A stretch of DNA of 64,000 bases from Phyto melanocephala (Eukaryota > Arthropoda > Insecta > Diptera > Rhinophoridae): contig OW799236.1 in assembly GCA_941918925.1 (NCBI GenBank), positions 98,844,562 through 98,908,561 on the forward strand. The letters are read 5' to 3'. This document shows positions 10,575-20,570 of this stretch, piece after piece. Within the stretch, counting starts at the first letter, position 1; the number at the start of each line of letters is the position of its first letter. The position numbers and the translations under genes are program-made. The notes beneath the pieces were generated by a model. That model saw only the letters and a list, made by a program, of their open reading frames with translations, ran no database searches and was not told the DNA's origin.

Positions 10575-11537
10575 GATTTCTATAAGTCCGTATGATAGTG
10601 TATATTTAGATGGATGGGGCGACGGCATTAGTACATTCAGTTTGATTTTATTTTTAGACGTGAAAAAATGTTTTTTTTATTTTATTTTGTGTCGATTGCT
10701 TTGGGGTCTGAGTTGTTGACTTGACTGCCTGAACTGTATGGCACTTTGGTGACTGACTGCTTGGCACAAACCTACTAACCAATGTGACGTTGTGGTGAAA
10801 TGATGACAAAAATACACACACGTACACACATCCACTATCAACAAATATAAACATACACACTTAACCCACAAATGAGACGGCACTCTTGGTCCTCTGACTG
10901 ACTAAGTGGCTAATAAGAAGATTTAATTCAATTAATTCAAAATTATCAAATGAAATGTTTTTAAGGCTTGACATAATAAGAGCGAACCAAACTTCCATAC
11001 TTAAAATTTTAGGAAAAAATCTTTTAAATCTTGCCAATCGTTTAAATAGTCTTTCGAAATAATAAAAAGAATAAAATTTTTAATTTTAAGTTATAGAACT
11101 CAATTAACAATATTTGTAGCATTTTTTACACTATTTATCTCCGAAACTACTCTTTAGATTCCGAAAATTATTTTATCAATGTTAATTTGTCCTCTGATAT
11201 ACATAGATATTACCTTAATAATATTTTGGCATGTTCGGAGTAGTGGAAATGGACCATCCTACAAAGTTTATATGTTGTTGTATTATATTTTAAAAGAAGT
11301 AAAATCTTAATAGACATTCACAATAATTTTCGTCTCTTACAATAAATAGGATTGAGGCATTGCAATGTATATAAAAACTTGCGCCTCTTCGATAACAATT
11401 GGTTGTTTGGTGCCCAGAAAAGTTTTCACAATTTTGAAGTAAGCCAACAAATCCAATTATAACAAATAGGAGTGCTATATTCATTCGAATCTGAATCTGA
11501 TAATACCCTTCAACATCATGTATATAGGTATAATAAT

Positions 11538-12080
11538 AAGGTGACCAAATATTTTTTATTCAAAAAGAGAACACTTTGCAAGTATTTCATAGGCGAAAAT
11601 TTCCAAGTAATTTGACTATAAAGTGTTTTTTTAATATGGCATCTCTGACTTTGACTCTGACATCTTTTACCAAAATGGGAGTGAGATGCAAGACTATAGA
11701 AGACAGTGATTCGAGAACCTTTAATCCAACTATAACTGTTTTACGATTAACAAGGCTGCCAACTTTTTAATTTCAATATCCATCTCTTTTCACAAATGTA
11801 ATTTTGACGTTGTTAGAAAAAGAGGTCTGTAGTATCTATCCAACGGCCTCTCAACTGTGCCGGAAACGGCAAGCAGTATCCGCACGTGAAATTCACTGTC
11901 AAAATAATTTCAATTAATAAAATTTAAATAAATTAATCTCAAAAATGTTTTAGAAATAAAAAAAGAGTATAAAATTATACAAATGAAAAATGAGTACTTT
12001 CAGAGTACAGGATTTGAGAAGAGAACGGTTTGCGAAAAAGAGCACAAAACTCAGTAAATGAGTATAGCTGGGGTCATCTT
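11538..12080. mobile_element. Short-TIR transposon (MITE) inside DINE-1 copy 4
   Basis: Ends are AAGGTGACC on the left and GGTCATCTT on the right, nearly perfect inverses, and it is flanked on both sides by the direct repeat AATAAT (11532-11537 and 12081-12086). The interrupted DINE-1 sequence resumes on each side. It is 543 bp with no recognisable protein. Superfamily unknown: a 6-bp duplication is not diagnostic, and part of it could be chance in AT-rich DNA. Confidence 0.6.
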
Positions 12081-12280
12081 AATAATGAATTGTAGCCTAT
12101 CCTAGATTTATATATATAAATATAGTTATGCTCCATTTTCTTTATTAATTCCGACGTTATCTTTCATTTTGTTTTTTTTTTTACATAGTTTGCTATCATT
12201 ATTGGCTCTTTGGGTGGTATAGAAACTGCATAAATAAATTTTCGTTTGTGAATTTTCGGAAAAACACCGAAACAGTTATA

Positions 12281-13213
12281 AAGCGTGATTTTTTAAGCGT
12301 AGTTTTTTTAAAAATCTGATAGAACACTCAAATTTGCATCATATATTCAACATTTTTATTGGAACCGATAAATTGGTTTTTGCCATTTACTTTTCAAAAA
12401 TAACTTCATGTTAATGTTGCCCGCGGCTCCGGTTCAAATGGTCCATTCGTAAAGTCAGATTTTGCATCACTTTTTTGAGTATTTCGGCCTGTATTCCATT
12501 AATAACACGTGTTTTGTTATACTCTGAGGCTTCAATCGTTTTTGACTTGCACACATAGAACAACGACTTCACATAACCCCACAAGAAATAGTCAAGAGGC
12601 GTAAAATCACATGATCTTGGCGGCCAACTCACAGGGCCATTTCGAGAGATAAACTGCTCATCAAATTCATCCTTCAATATGTCCATTGTTTCATGAGCTG
12701 TGTGGCATGTGACGCCGTCTTGTTGAAACCACAATCAAGTCCAACTCAGCTAATTGAGGCAAAAAAGTCGCGTATCATGGCTCGATATCGTTCGCCGTTG
12801 ACGGTAACGTTTCTTCCACGGTCGTCTTTTAAGACATTTCACTATCCTCATTAACACTGATCGCTAAGTCTGCAATATTCTCTTCTGTACCCACTCAACG
12901 AACGAGAGTCGATGGTTTAATGTCCACCAAAGTAAATTTGATGCGAAATTTGGTGATAATAGCACGAATTGTTGATTTACTAGGTCGATTATGACGACTA
13001 CAAAAAGTTCATAACAAACGATGGACATTTCTAACAGAGCACGAATTTTGATAATAAATTTCAACGATTTGCAGTCGTTGCTCGTTTGTGAGTTTCTCCA
13101 TGATGAAATGGCAGAGTATACTGAACACTTTTCACTTTCACAGATGTAGTTTGGACACAATTACCAACCAGTGCCGCCAGCCCGAAAAACTTAATTCATA
13201 AAAAATCACCCTT
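12281..13213 (-). mobile_element. Mariner-like element, copy 2
   Basis: Flanked by TA at 12279-12280 and 13214-13215. The inverted ends are AAGCGTGATTTTTTAAGCG and AAGGGTGATTTTTTATGAA, the same pair as copy 1 but in opposite orientation. The host DINE-1 text CACCGAAACAGT before and TTTTGGTGCTTA after matches continuous text at 43890-43915, which serves as the empty site. It is 933 bp with a central deletion. Confidence 0.92.
12387..13101 (-). pseudogene. Mariner-like transposase, deleted copy
   Basis: Starts at 13101 on the minus strand with MEKLTN and LQIVEIYYQN, followed by a helix-turn-helix region with NRPSKSTIRAI and FRIKFTLVDIKPSTLVRWVQ. The frame then breaks near 12840 and resumes in the catalytic core at about NVTVNGERYRA, so the first catalytic aspartate region is lost. 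The second aspartate is intact in WFQQDGVTCHTA, and the third in PPRSCDFTPLDYFLWGYVKS, about 36 residues later. It ends HLNRSRGQH and a few more codons with a stop at 12387. It keeps the DNA-binding part that copy 1 lost and lost the core part that copy 1 kept, so the two deletions were independent. Confidence 0.88.
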
Positions 13214-13804
13214 TATTTTGGTGCTTAGTTTTTAACTGATTTGATAGATTTACTCGGAAGTAATTTCTGAGACTACGGCTAATAATCCGGTATCTTTGAA
13301 GGGTCCAAAAAATATTTTGGAGCTAGAAAAATTCGATATATTTGAAAAAAATTAAGTTTTTAACAAAATTTTGCCTATAACTTTGCCGGTTAGTGGCCGA
13401 TTTGTCCAAAATTGTTCACGAATATCCCTAGAAACATACCATATCTATAAATATTCGCCAGCGTGGCTATAAAATATTCTAGAGCTGAAAATTTTGAATT
13501 TTTGTGGTGCAAATAAGGAAAAAATAGAGGCAGTCATGTTCATTTGCTCATATCTCAGAAAGATATCAAACGATTATGCTGATTTTTAACACCAATATGC
13601 TCTCAAATATTTCTGATTTCATGATATCACACAAAAGTCTTGGCGATGTCGGGGGGCTAATTTCAGCATACAATGATCAGCATACAATTCAGAAGATTTC
13701 AGAAAATATATACATTAAGGGGTCAGACATGAATATTGTAGAAATTTCACACGGAATGACAAACTTATATTTACCCTTTTACAACCGTCGTGTGAAGGGT
13801 ATAA

Positions 13805-14931
13805 TTAGTAGTTTTTGACATGTATCCGTATAAGTCGTAAGTGCGAGAAGTACAAGTTTTAGTTCTACCATTTATCTCAACAAAAATACTGTTGAATCTA
13901 GAATTTATTAATACGAATAATTAGGCTTTTAGAGAAAATACAAAAATAAATTTGATGCATAAAAAATTCTTTTTTTTTTGCTTTATTAAGTTTATTTCCT
14001 TATAAACCAAAGGGTACCATAATTGTGTCCGTAGTGTCAAAGTGCAAAAGCTTACTTAACTTGTGTCCATCATGCATGTTAGAGGGTTAATATGGATGCT
14101 ATACGGTTGCTTGCTAAAATTATTTTATATGTAATAAATAGATTGACGACGACGCAGTTTTGGTCAAACAGTGTTGGCGGTTTTCATATTTTTTATTTTT
14201 TTTTTTTCATTACCTTCGTCCTCTTAGTTTTGGCCATTTTGTGTATCAAATATACTTAGATGATATTTAGTATTATTTTATTGTTACTCGCAATAAATTG
14301 AAAAATTTAATAAAAAAAACTTTAAACTTATACAACAGTGAACTACAAACATGTGTATGTAGTACATACCAGAGAGTATAAATAACGATTGCACTAGTAA
14401 TTTTTAAACCACACAAAATCAACATGTTGAAGGGATATTAGAAACATGGTATTCAAAAATAAAGTCATTATTATTGATATGCTTTTCCAATAGGCAATTA
14501 ACTTGTATTTCATACTTATATTGAACAAATCAAAATATAGCGATTATTTTTTATTTTTGATTTTGTTATTATGTTTTGAGTAAAAGTATTTTAAAAATAT
14601 TAAATATATTTTTACACAGATGTCCTTTGAAGTGTGGAAATATTTGAAATGCTTTTTTTTCTTTTTCAAACCAAAATTATTTAATAATTACAAGCTGAAT
14701 AGGGGGGCTAACATGCCTTTGTTAAGAAAACGTATCCTAAAACAATATTTAAACTAACATTTATTTTATCTTTTATACTGGCAATACCATAAACTACTTG
14801 TACCACTTTTTAGTAAACAATACAGAAAAACAAATATGAGTTCATTAGGGTAGTCTTCTGTAAAAAATTTTTATTTATATACTTCTATCCGATGGTCCAT
14901 ATCTTCCATGTCAATGTTTAATTGTTGGGCA
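13805..14931. other. AT-rich spacer
   Basis: No coding or repeat boundary recognised. Only low-complexity T-runs (for example near 13970 and 14190) and short broken frames. Confidence 0.5.
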
Positions 14932-15424
14932 CGACGCACATATAGGGGTATTTTTCCAATCTAGCCGGACATTTGGTCAAAAAAGTGAAATTTAAAAAAT
15001 GTAAAAATTTAAGTACGCAGCTTGACAGACAACATAATTTTGCATCGCTTAGTAAATTTTCAAGACTTTTGCTTGAGATTTGTCGTTTTGGGACACTGTT
15101 AAAGTCAAGAAAGTTGAGTAAATTGGTACTAATCAGTGTTGCCAATTTAGCTATTTTATGGCTAGATTTAGCTATTTTTGAACACACTTAGCTAGAAAAA
15201 TCTGCTTTTAGCTATAAGTAATTTTTTAGCCATTTCTAGATATTTTTTAGCCTTTTTAGCCATTTTTTGTTTTAAGCTTTTAAGTGTTGTTGTTGCATTG
15301 ATGGAAACCTCTTTAAAATATTCATAAACAAACAAGCAATCAATCAGTCAAAAAAACAAACAAGCATGTGTATTTAATAAATAAATAAAAAAGAAATTTA
15401 AGAAAACTAAGCAAAATTTTCCCA

Positions 15425-15566
15425 GAAGTTTATGAAGGAATGGTTATCCCACCCAAAATTAAAAGAATAGATTATAGAAGATAAAAAGTTTTTTTAAATA
15501 TTGCAAATTTGAAATTAATGCAAAATTATATGATTTAACTGTTCACTCTGAAACACACAAATGGTA
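15425..15566 (+). pseudogene. hAT transposase zinc-finger remnant
   Basis: Reads KFMKEWLSHPKLKE, a stop, IIEDKKFF, then, after a shift, FKYCKFEINAKLYDL and TVHSETHK. This follows the N-terminal zinc-binding domain seen in many insect hAT transposases: W-L then LKEW, a C-x2-C pair, a D-L, and a closing H-x4-H. The first cysteine of the pair is lost and there are stops. A possible C-terminal end of the same protein lies at about 15985-16038, reading DDNDNNSELDADDNWSS before a stop. Confidence 0.55.
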
Positions 15567-15659
15567 TTGGATATACATATTAACGAGACCAAGCCTTTAC
15601 CTTTTAATCCAGTGAAACTACAATAGCAGGAGGATACATAAGCTATGTAAAAGGGGTTT

Positions 15660-15862
15660 CAATAAGAGTGATATGATTTCTTAAAAAACACACTTATTGT
15701 TACGGAAATTCAAAAGTTTTTTATTTAATGTTAAGTACAATCGATACAATTAAGTTCTTAATAAAACCTCATTCAAATGGCCTCCACGACTTCTTCTGCA
15801 GGAACGAATTTTCGAACAAATTTCGAGCATTGAAGAGAGTTTGCTTTATTTCGAAAGACCAA
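15660..15862 (-). pseudogene. Tc1/mariner-type transposase C-terminus inside the hAT
   Basis: The minus strand reads SKLSSMLEICSKIRSCRRSR, then GGHLNEVLLRT and a stop. A C-terminal R-G-G-H-x-x-E stretch is typical of IS630/Tc1/mariner transposases. The left edge has GGGGTTTCAATAAGAGTGAT, which may be a terminal repeat of that element. The catalytic region is absent. It is probably a further, deeply truncated insertion into the hAT element. Confidence 0.55.
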
Positions 15863-16704
15863 TATTTTATTTCTTCTATATTCTTTTTTTAAGATACGGC
15901 TTAAAAAGGATTGATAAATGCTGTTATTAATATGAAGTACCACATAATTATATTAAATTGATAGGATCTAAAGAAAGTTAAGATGACAATGACAATAATA
16001 GCGAGCTAGATGCTGATGATAATTGGTCCTCTTAACACCATTATAACAATTCTTGTACTTTATAACTAGTCAAAGATGTATTGAGTATATTACAAACGGT
16101 CTTAGATTTTATTATTATTATTTTTTTTTTTAATTTTTTTTTTATTCAAATATTGAAAACTTTATATATAAAACATTTAGCTATTTTTTAGCTTTCTTTG
16201 AGCTAGTTTCTAGCCATTTTTTTCCAGAATTTTAGCCATTTTTGCTTATCAAGTTCTGGCATCACTGGTATTAATTGACCTTTTAACGGTTTTAAGAGCT
16301 AAAAGAATAAAGATTTTACATTGATTTTATTTTTCTGTCAAAGACTTTACTAACAACTGCTTACAATAATTTTTAGAATTTTTTTTTTAATTTTTATTAT
16401 AAAACAATTCGTTAAAAATCAACAAAACGGTTTTTTTGTTTACTTTTTGAGAAAACAAAAAAAAAAACATCAAAAGGTTTTTGAAAGTGAGGGCAGTCGC
16501 GATCCCAAAAATGTTCTACATCACGATAAAATATGAAATCTCTACTATAAAACAAACAACAACAAAAAACGTTGCACGTTTTTAGACCATTTTTTTAAAT
16601 GATTTTTTAAAATAATCACTTTTTTCTGTTTTTGCTCATTTTGCATAGAAACAAGTGAGTAATAAACCTTTTTATCAGTCATAAACCGTATTCATATAGT
16701 TTTC

Positions 16705-17736
16705 AGAGCTGTTTTGTCCCACTTCGACTGATATATGGTACAAAAAAAGAGAAAATATTATGGCAAAATCCAATCCCATCATCACCACGATATTGTCGAC
16801 CTATTCGCATCAGATTTGTTAAAGAAACTGAGGATGTAATCCAAGAAGAAATTGACTATATACAAGATGCTATTGATTTACTACGAAACGCAATTATTTT
16901 TAACTGTTAGGAAAGTTGTATTCCATAAAACATACTACTGGGGGCTACTCCAAATAATTTAATAATTTAAACTTTAAAAATGATATAAACGTAGATTTTG
17001 GATTATCTACTTTGCACACCAGAATTCGTCTATTTAAGAATATATAACACCTGCCATATAAACTCATAGTGAAAAAGTGCCAATTACAATCTGACGCAGA
17101 CAAAGCCATTGTTAAAGAGAGGATAAAAACTATTCAAGAAAAATTTAGAAGTGAATTAGAACTAATAGTGGATAAACCGAAAACTGGATCTGGTAGCAGC
17201 AAAGATGGTAACACCACCAGAAGATTTTTTTCCAATCCTGAATTAGCTGCACAAATAACTGGAATCAAACTTATGATTAAAGTAATATCAAGTGGTCACA
17301 TAATCCATTTGCCAATTATTGCTTAGACACTGCAAAACTTTACGTTACCCTTTATCCCTGGCATTCTATGACACCTACAAAGCACAAGATTTTAATGCAT
17401 GGCGCAATTGTTATGAATGAAGCATTGATGCCTTTTGGGCTTTTACCAGAAGAAGCGGCTGAGGTGCGAAACAAACATTTCCGGCTTTACAGGCAGAATT
17501 TCACTAGAAAGTTTTCAAGGGTTCAGTGCAACATAGACATTTATAGTAGATCTTTGTTCAGTTCGGACCCACTGATTACTAGCATAAGGCCAACTCTAAA
17601 AAAGTCATTACCCTTAACGAAAGAAGCAATTACTTTCATGCTTTCACCTGCACTTGACTCCGAAGAGGATTCAGTTTTGGAAGAGGCCTTTGAAGAAACA
17701 GTCAAAGAAGAACCATGGCACTCATCATCATCTTAG
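16705..17736 (+). pseudogene. Transib (RAG1-like) transposase remnant, copy 1
   Basis: Broken transposase of Transib A. In order: QNPIPSSPRYCRPIRIRF (near 16764-16817); EEIDYIQDAIDLLRNAIIFN; a gap where the second catalytic aspartate and a cysteine pair are expected; FGLSTLHTRIRLFKN; KAIVKERIKTIQEKFRSELE; VDKPKTGSGS; GNTTRRFFSNPELAAQITGI; and from 17368 HKILMHGAIVMNEALMPFGL with EEAAEVRNKHFRLYRQNF. The last block parallels the end of the vertebrate RAG1 core, where HK-L-H precedes E-x-x-NK-x-F-R; the glutamate at 17461-17463 would match the third catalytic residue. The N-terminus with the first aspartate is missing, and stops lie after IFNC, in LFKNI and after LPIIA. It ends WHSSSS with a stop. 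Similarity is judged from memory of the families. Confidence 0.8.
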
Positions 17737-18369
17737 GGCAAAAGAGAAATTATTGTAAAAAAATTAGTAGTGGATAAACCGAAAACTGGATCTGGTAGCA
17801 GCAAAGATGGTAACACCACCAGAAGATTTTTTTCCAATCCTGAATTAGCTGCACAAATAACTGGAATCAAACTTATGATTAAAGTAATATCAAGTGGTCA
17901 CATAATCCATTTGCCAATTATTGCTTAGACACTGCAAAACTTTACGTTACCCTTTATCCCTGGCATTCTATGACACCTACAAAGCACAAGATTTTAATGC
18001 ATGGCGCAATTGTTATGAATGAAGCATTGATGCCTTTTGGGCTTTTACCAGAAGAAGCGGCTGAGGTGCGAAACAAACATTTCCGGCTTTACAGGCAGAA
18101 TTTCACTAGAAAGTTTTCAAGGGTTCAGTGCAACATAGACATTTATAGTAGATCTTTGTTCAGTTCGGACCCACTGATTACTAGCATAAGGCCAACTCTA
18201 AAAAAGTCATTACCCTTAACGAAAGAAGCAATTACTTTCATGCTTTCACCTGCACTTGACTCCGAAGAGGATTCAGTTTTGGAAGAGGCCTTTGAAGAAA
18301 CAGTCAAAGAAGAACCATGGCACTCATCATCATCTTAGGGCAAAAGAGAAATTATTGTAAAAAAATTAG
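17166..18369 (+). repeat. 602-bp tandem duplication in Transib A
   Basis: Two head-to-tail units, 17166-17767 and 17768-18369, each starting TAGTGGATAAACCGAAAACT and ending with ATTATTGTAAAAAAATTAG. By eye the units look identical, and the two 122-codon frames inside translate identically. The breakpoint shares the short sequence TAGT or ATTAGT. Confidence 0.95.
17768..18338 (+). pseudogene. Transib (RAG1-like) transposase C-terminus, duplicate
   Basis: Second copy of the transposase 3' part created by the tandem duplication. It repeats VDKPKTGSGS, GNTTRRFF, a stop in the LPIIA region, then HKILMHGAIV and EEAAEVRNKHF with the putative third catalytic glutamate at 18063-18065, ending WHSSSS. 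It has no promoter or start of its own beyond an in-frame ATG at 17970. The 122-codon frame is fully open, but with the core aspartates absent it can only be a C-terminal domain fragment. Confidence 0.85.
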
Positions 18370-18725
18370 TTGTTCTTATTTTAAATAAATTTTTTTATTT
18401 CTATTACAAATAAATTAACGCCTAAAAGGGGGTTTGTATCGGGGGGACACCTCCCTTTAGCCATAAGCTAATGCTGATGATAAAAGATGCATTTGCTAAA
18501 CAAAAATATAGGAAAACGTAAAAAAGTAGAATTTTTCGAAAGTATGATTAGTTCTTCATAGGAAAAGTTTTTTCCCCTTGATCCGATTTTTCTTATTTTC
18601 AAGTTTTGCCAGCCTATGACTATAAGACATATTTCTGATCTAGGAGCATTAAAAAACTTTTGAGAAACAATATAAACTAAAAAAAGTGATGTCCGGTTAG
18701 ATTGGCAAAAAACAGAAGTGCAACG

Positions 18726-19263
18726 ACGAGTAGAGATTGATGCTGACCAAAAAAAGTCACTTAGTGCACAAAATTCATTTTGATTTCAAGTTTCTTTTTT
18801 TTTAAGTCATTAACTCGCAAAGAATAGTCATATTATACTCTCTATAGCAATATTTGGTTCTTCTTTTTGCTGAATAAATTTTTATTATTTTTAAAGTTTT
18901 AGATGCCGACGTTACGTGTGACTCACAACTAATATCGTGCATTGTCGTTGGACCACCCTTTATATTAAATTATTTACATTAATTGTTGTTGTTACTTATG
19001 TTTTTCCAATAATAAAAAATAAATAAATTAAAGAGAAGTAACAAGACTATTTTTCTTGGAAACAGAAATAGTATTCGAATAACGAGCTGATTTTTTTTTT
19101 GTTTTGATTCTTTTTACATCATTATAAAAACACAACCCCCAAAATGCAATTGATTTATTTTTTTTATTAATTTATTAATTATTCATTATTTTACGAATTC
19201 TTCTAAATAAATTTGATGTGTAGAAATTTTTAGTTCAAAGAAAAACCATTTGTTGCTTCTATT
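18726..19263. other. AT-rich spacer
   Basis: No gene or repeat boundary recognised. Confidence 0.5.
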
Positions 19264-19705
19264 AATAGTTTATTATTTATTTATTTATTTATTTAAGTCT
19301 ATGGATTCTAGATCCTTACAGACTAAAAAGCAGTACATACAAAATGTTTAATATTAGTTATTCAAAAACAAAATAATTTTACATTTTACAATATTAACAT
19401 TTAAGGAAAAATCAATATGTTGATAAAGTTTATTGAACTCGGTACAAATCCTCAAAAACGGATCGAAGTTGGCATAATTCGTTCTGAAAACTTTGACTAA
19501 TAGCGGACAAAAACGACGTGTAGAACGACATGGTACATTAAAAAAGATATTCGCTAATAGGAAATCAGAGCATATACATCCTTTAATTAAATTTAGAACA
19601 AACGTAACGTTTAACATTGTTCTACGACTTTTTAAAGTTGGCAACTTCACTAGTGCAAGTCTACTAGTATAAGGCGGTAGGCTTACTAGGTTGACCAGCA
19701 CTTAC
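19264..19705 (-). pseudogene. Jockey/CR1-like non-LTR 3' end
   Basis: The minus-strand frame from 19701 reads VSLPPYTSRLALVKLPTLKS, RRTMLNVTFVLNLIKGCICS, DFLLANIFFNVPCRSTRRFC, then PLLVKVFRTNYANFDPFLRI and C with TEFNKLYQHIDF. This is the usual tail after the reverse-transcriptase domain of Jockey/CR1-type elements: RR-x3-L, S-D-F-L-L, N-V-P-x-R-x-T-R-x-F, N-Y-x2-x-P and a final FN. The frame is open to its stop at 19354. A TTTA-repeat run at about 19264-19295 is the poly(TAAA)-type tail of the minus-strand element. The RT core is absent, so the copy is strongly 5'-truncated near 19705. Confidence 0.75.
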
Positions 19706-19710
19706 AATTT

Positions 19711-20010
19711 GGCATCTAAACGCATTATTTTAACACGGAGATGTCATTGGAGGCAAGTACTTACCACGCTCGCTTACAAATAGGGACTTAAATAAGTACT
19801 TTGAAATTTAAAAATCACTGAAAATCTATAAGTCATCACTTTGTTTATGAAATGCTTTGCCGCTGTTGTCAAAATAACTATTACTTATACCGTGTTAAAC
19901 TAAATGAGAATTGTAAAAAGTTATGTATGTGAATGGCTTCTAGCAATTTTCGCAACAAGAAATTATATTGTGAGTGTATGTAAGCAAAATATTAAGTCAT
20001 TACTAAATAC
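19711..20010 (+). repeat. Interspersed repeat shared with 24290-24585
   Basis: Begins TTGGCATCTAAACGCATTAT, then ATGTCATTGGAGGCAAGTAC, with further AAGTACTT motifs and CGCTGTTGTCAAAATAACT. The same order appears inverted at 24290-24585 (for example GTACTTGCCTCCAATGACAT). No coding capacity; class unknown. Confidence 0.55.
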
Positions 20011-20130
20011 TTTTTAATAAGGCAGACGTAATGTAATAGTCATTAAAAAGTATGTTGTTTAGTAAGAGCAAGTCATTACCTAGTTTATTGCATATGGCAA
20101 TGATGTTGTCAAACTCTCTGTTCTTTATGA

Positions 20131-20570
20131 CGCGCCAACAAAAAAATGGTGGGGGTATATTCATTTTGTCATTCATTCATTTTAAACCCCATAAAGTATA
20201 TATTTGCTGAATCAGGGTTTAATTTTATGATGATCTAGCTATGTCCGTCTGTCTGTCCGTCTGTTGGAAGCACGATAGAGGTCGGACCGTAAAAGTTAGG
20301 GAGCTCAAATCATCTATTTAACATTCCGATCAAACCGTACCTTGTTTCGAAAATGCATCCCATTCGGCTGGTGTCGGAATAAAACTTTTTTTTTTAGTTT
20401 ATTCTTTCATTATCACGCGAGCCAGAAATAAATAAATAAATATTGTCTTTAAAAAATTATATTTTTCCGTTGTTAAAGTTCATTATAGGATTTCACACCA
20501 AATTTCATCAAAAAATAAAAGGGATCGGATCAAATATTGGTTGACTTTATATGGAATTACCCATACGTAT
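20131..20570 (+). mobile_element. DINE-1-like element, type B, truncated
   Basis: Starts CGCCAACAAAAAAATGGTGG and GGGTATATTCATTTTGTCAT, with the tract ATGTCCGTCTGTCTGTCCGT near 20240 and GATAGAGGTCGGACCGTAAA. No terminal hairpin was found, so the 3' part is missing; the right edge is approximate. Confidence 0.7.

Larger units (their letters stand above)
9986..11460. other. Unique-looking spacer with GC-rich island
   Basis: Contains short open frames without domain similarity, a GC-rich palindromic island at 10428-10458, and a TA/CA microsatellite at 10551-10574. The CA-rich text around 10320-10390 and the island differ from the repeat background; it could be host regulatory or 5' UTR-like sequence, but nothing proves that. 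Confidence 0.4.
11461..13804 (-). mobile_element. DINE-1-like element, type A, copy 4, with nested insertions
   Basis: Minus-strand copy. Its 3' end is at the left (AACAAATAGGAGTGCTATAT, then GAATCTGATAATACCCTTCA) and its 5' end at the right (CACACGGAATGACAAAC near 13747, then TGTGAAGGGTATAA near 13791-13804). The hairpin sequence is decayed. It is a long-type copy interrupted twice: by a putative transposon at 11538-12080 and by a mariner-like element at 12281-13213. Removing both would leave about 870 bp, close to copy 1. Confidence 0.8.
15134..16267 (+). mobile_element. hAT transposon nested in Transib A
   Basis: Ends are CAGTGTTGCCA on the left and TGGCATCACTG on the right. It is flanked by 8-bp duplications GTACTAAT (15126-15133) and GTATTAAT (16268-16275), which fit the hAT target pattern nTnnnnAn. 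Many TAGCTATTTT and TAGCCATTTT repeats lie just inside both ends, the usual layout of hAT transposase-binding sites. The Transib B copy around 38850 lacks this segment. At 1134 bp it is internally deleted and carries only remnants of a zinc-finger N-terminus and an acidic C-terminus. Confidence 0.9.
14937..18720 (+). mobile_element. Transib-type transposon A (RAG1-related)
   Basis: The left end starts CACATATAGGGG and the right end, read on the other strand, starts CACTTCTG. A few bases in, both carry the inverted block CCAATCTA(G/A)CCGGACAT (14957-14973 against 18689-18705). Flanking 5-bp sequences are CGACG (14932-14936) and CAACG (18721-18725). Transib elements are known for 5-bp GC-rich target duplications, a CGNCG-like target, CAC-starting ends and a RAG1-related transposase; all three are seen here, the transposase as a remnant. 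The element holds a hAT insertion (15134-16267) and a 602-bp tandem duplication (17166-18369), which together explain much of its 3784 bp. It is non-autonomous. Confidence 0.82.

Noticed and set aside
14973..15191. Plus frame with KKVKFKKCKNLSTQ at the start of Transib A
   Set aside because: A similar reading exists at 38598-38933, but the similarity is at DNA level across the element's left end; the frames hold no domain.
18960..18980. GGACCACCCTTTATA as a mariner end
   Set aside because: Only one loosely matching end; no inverse partner or transposase nearby.
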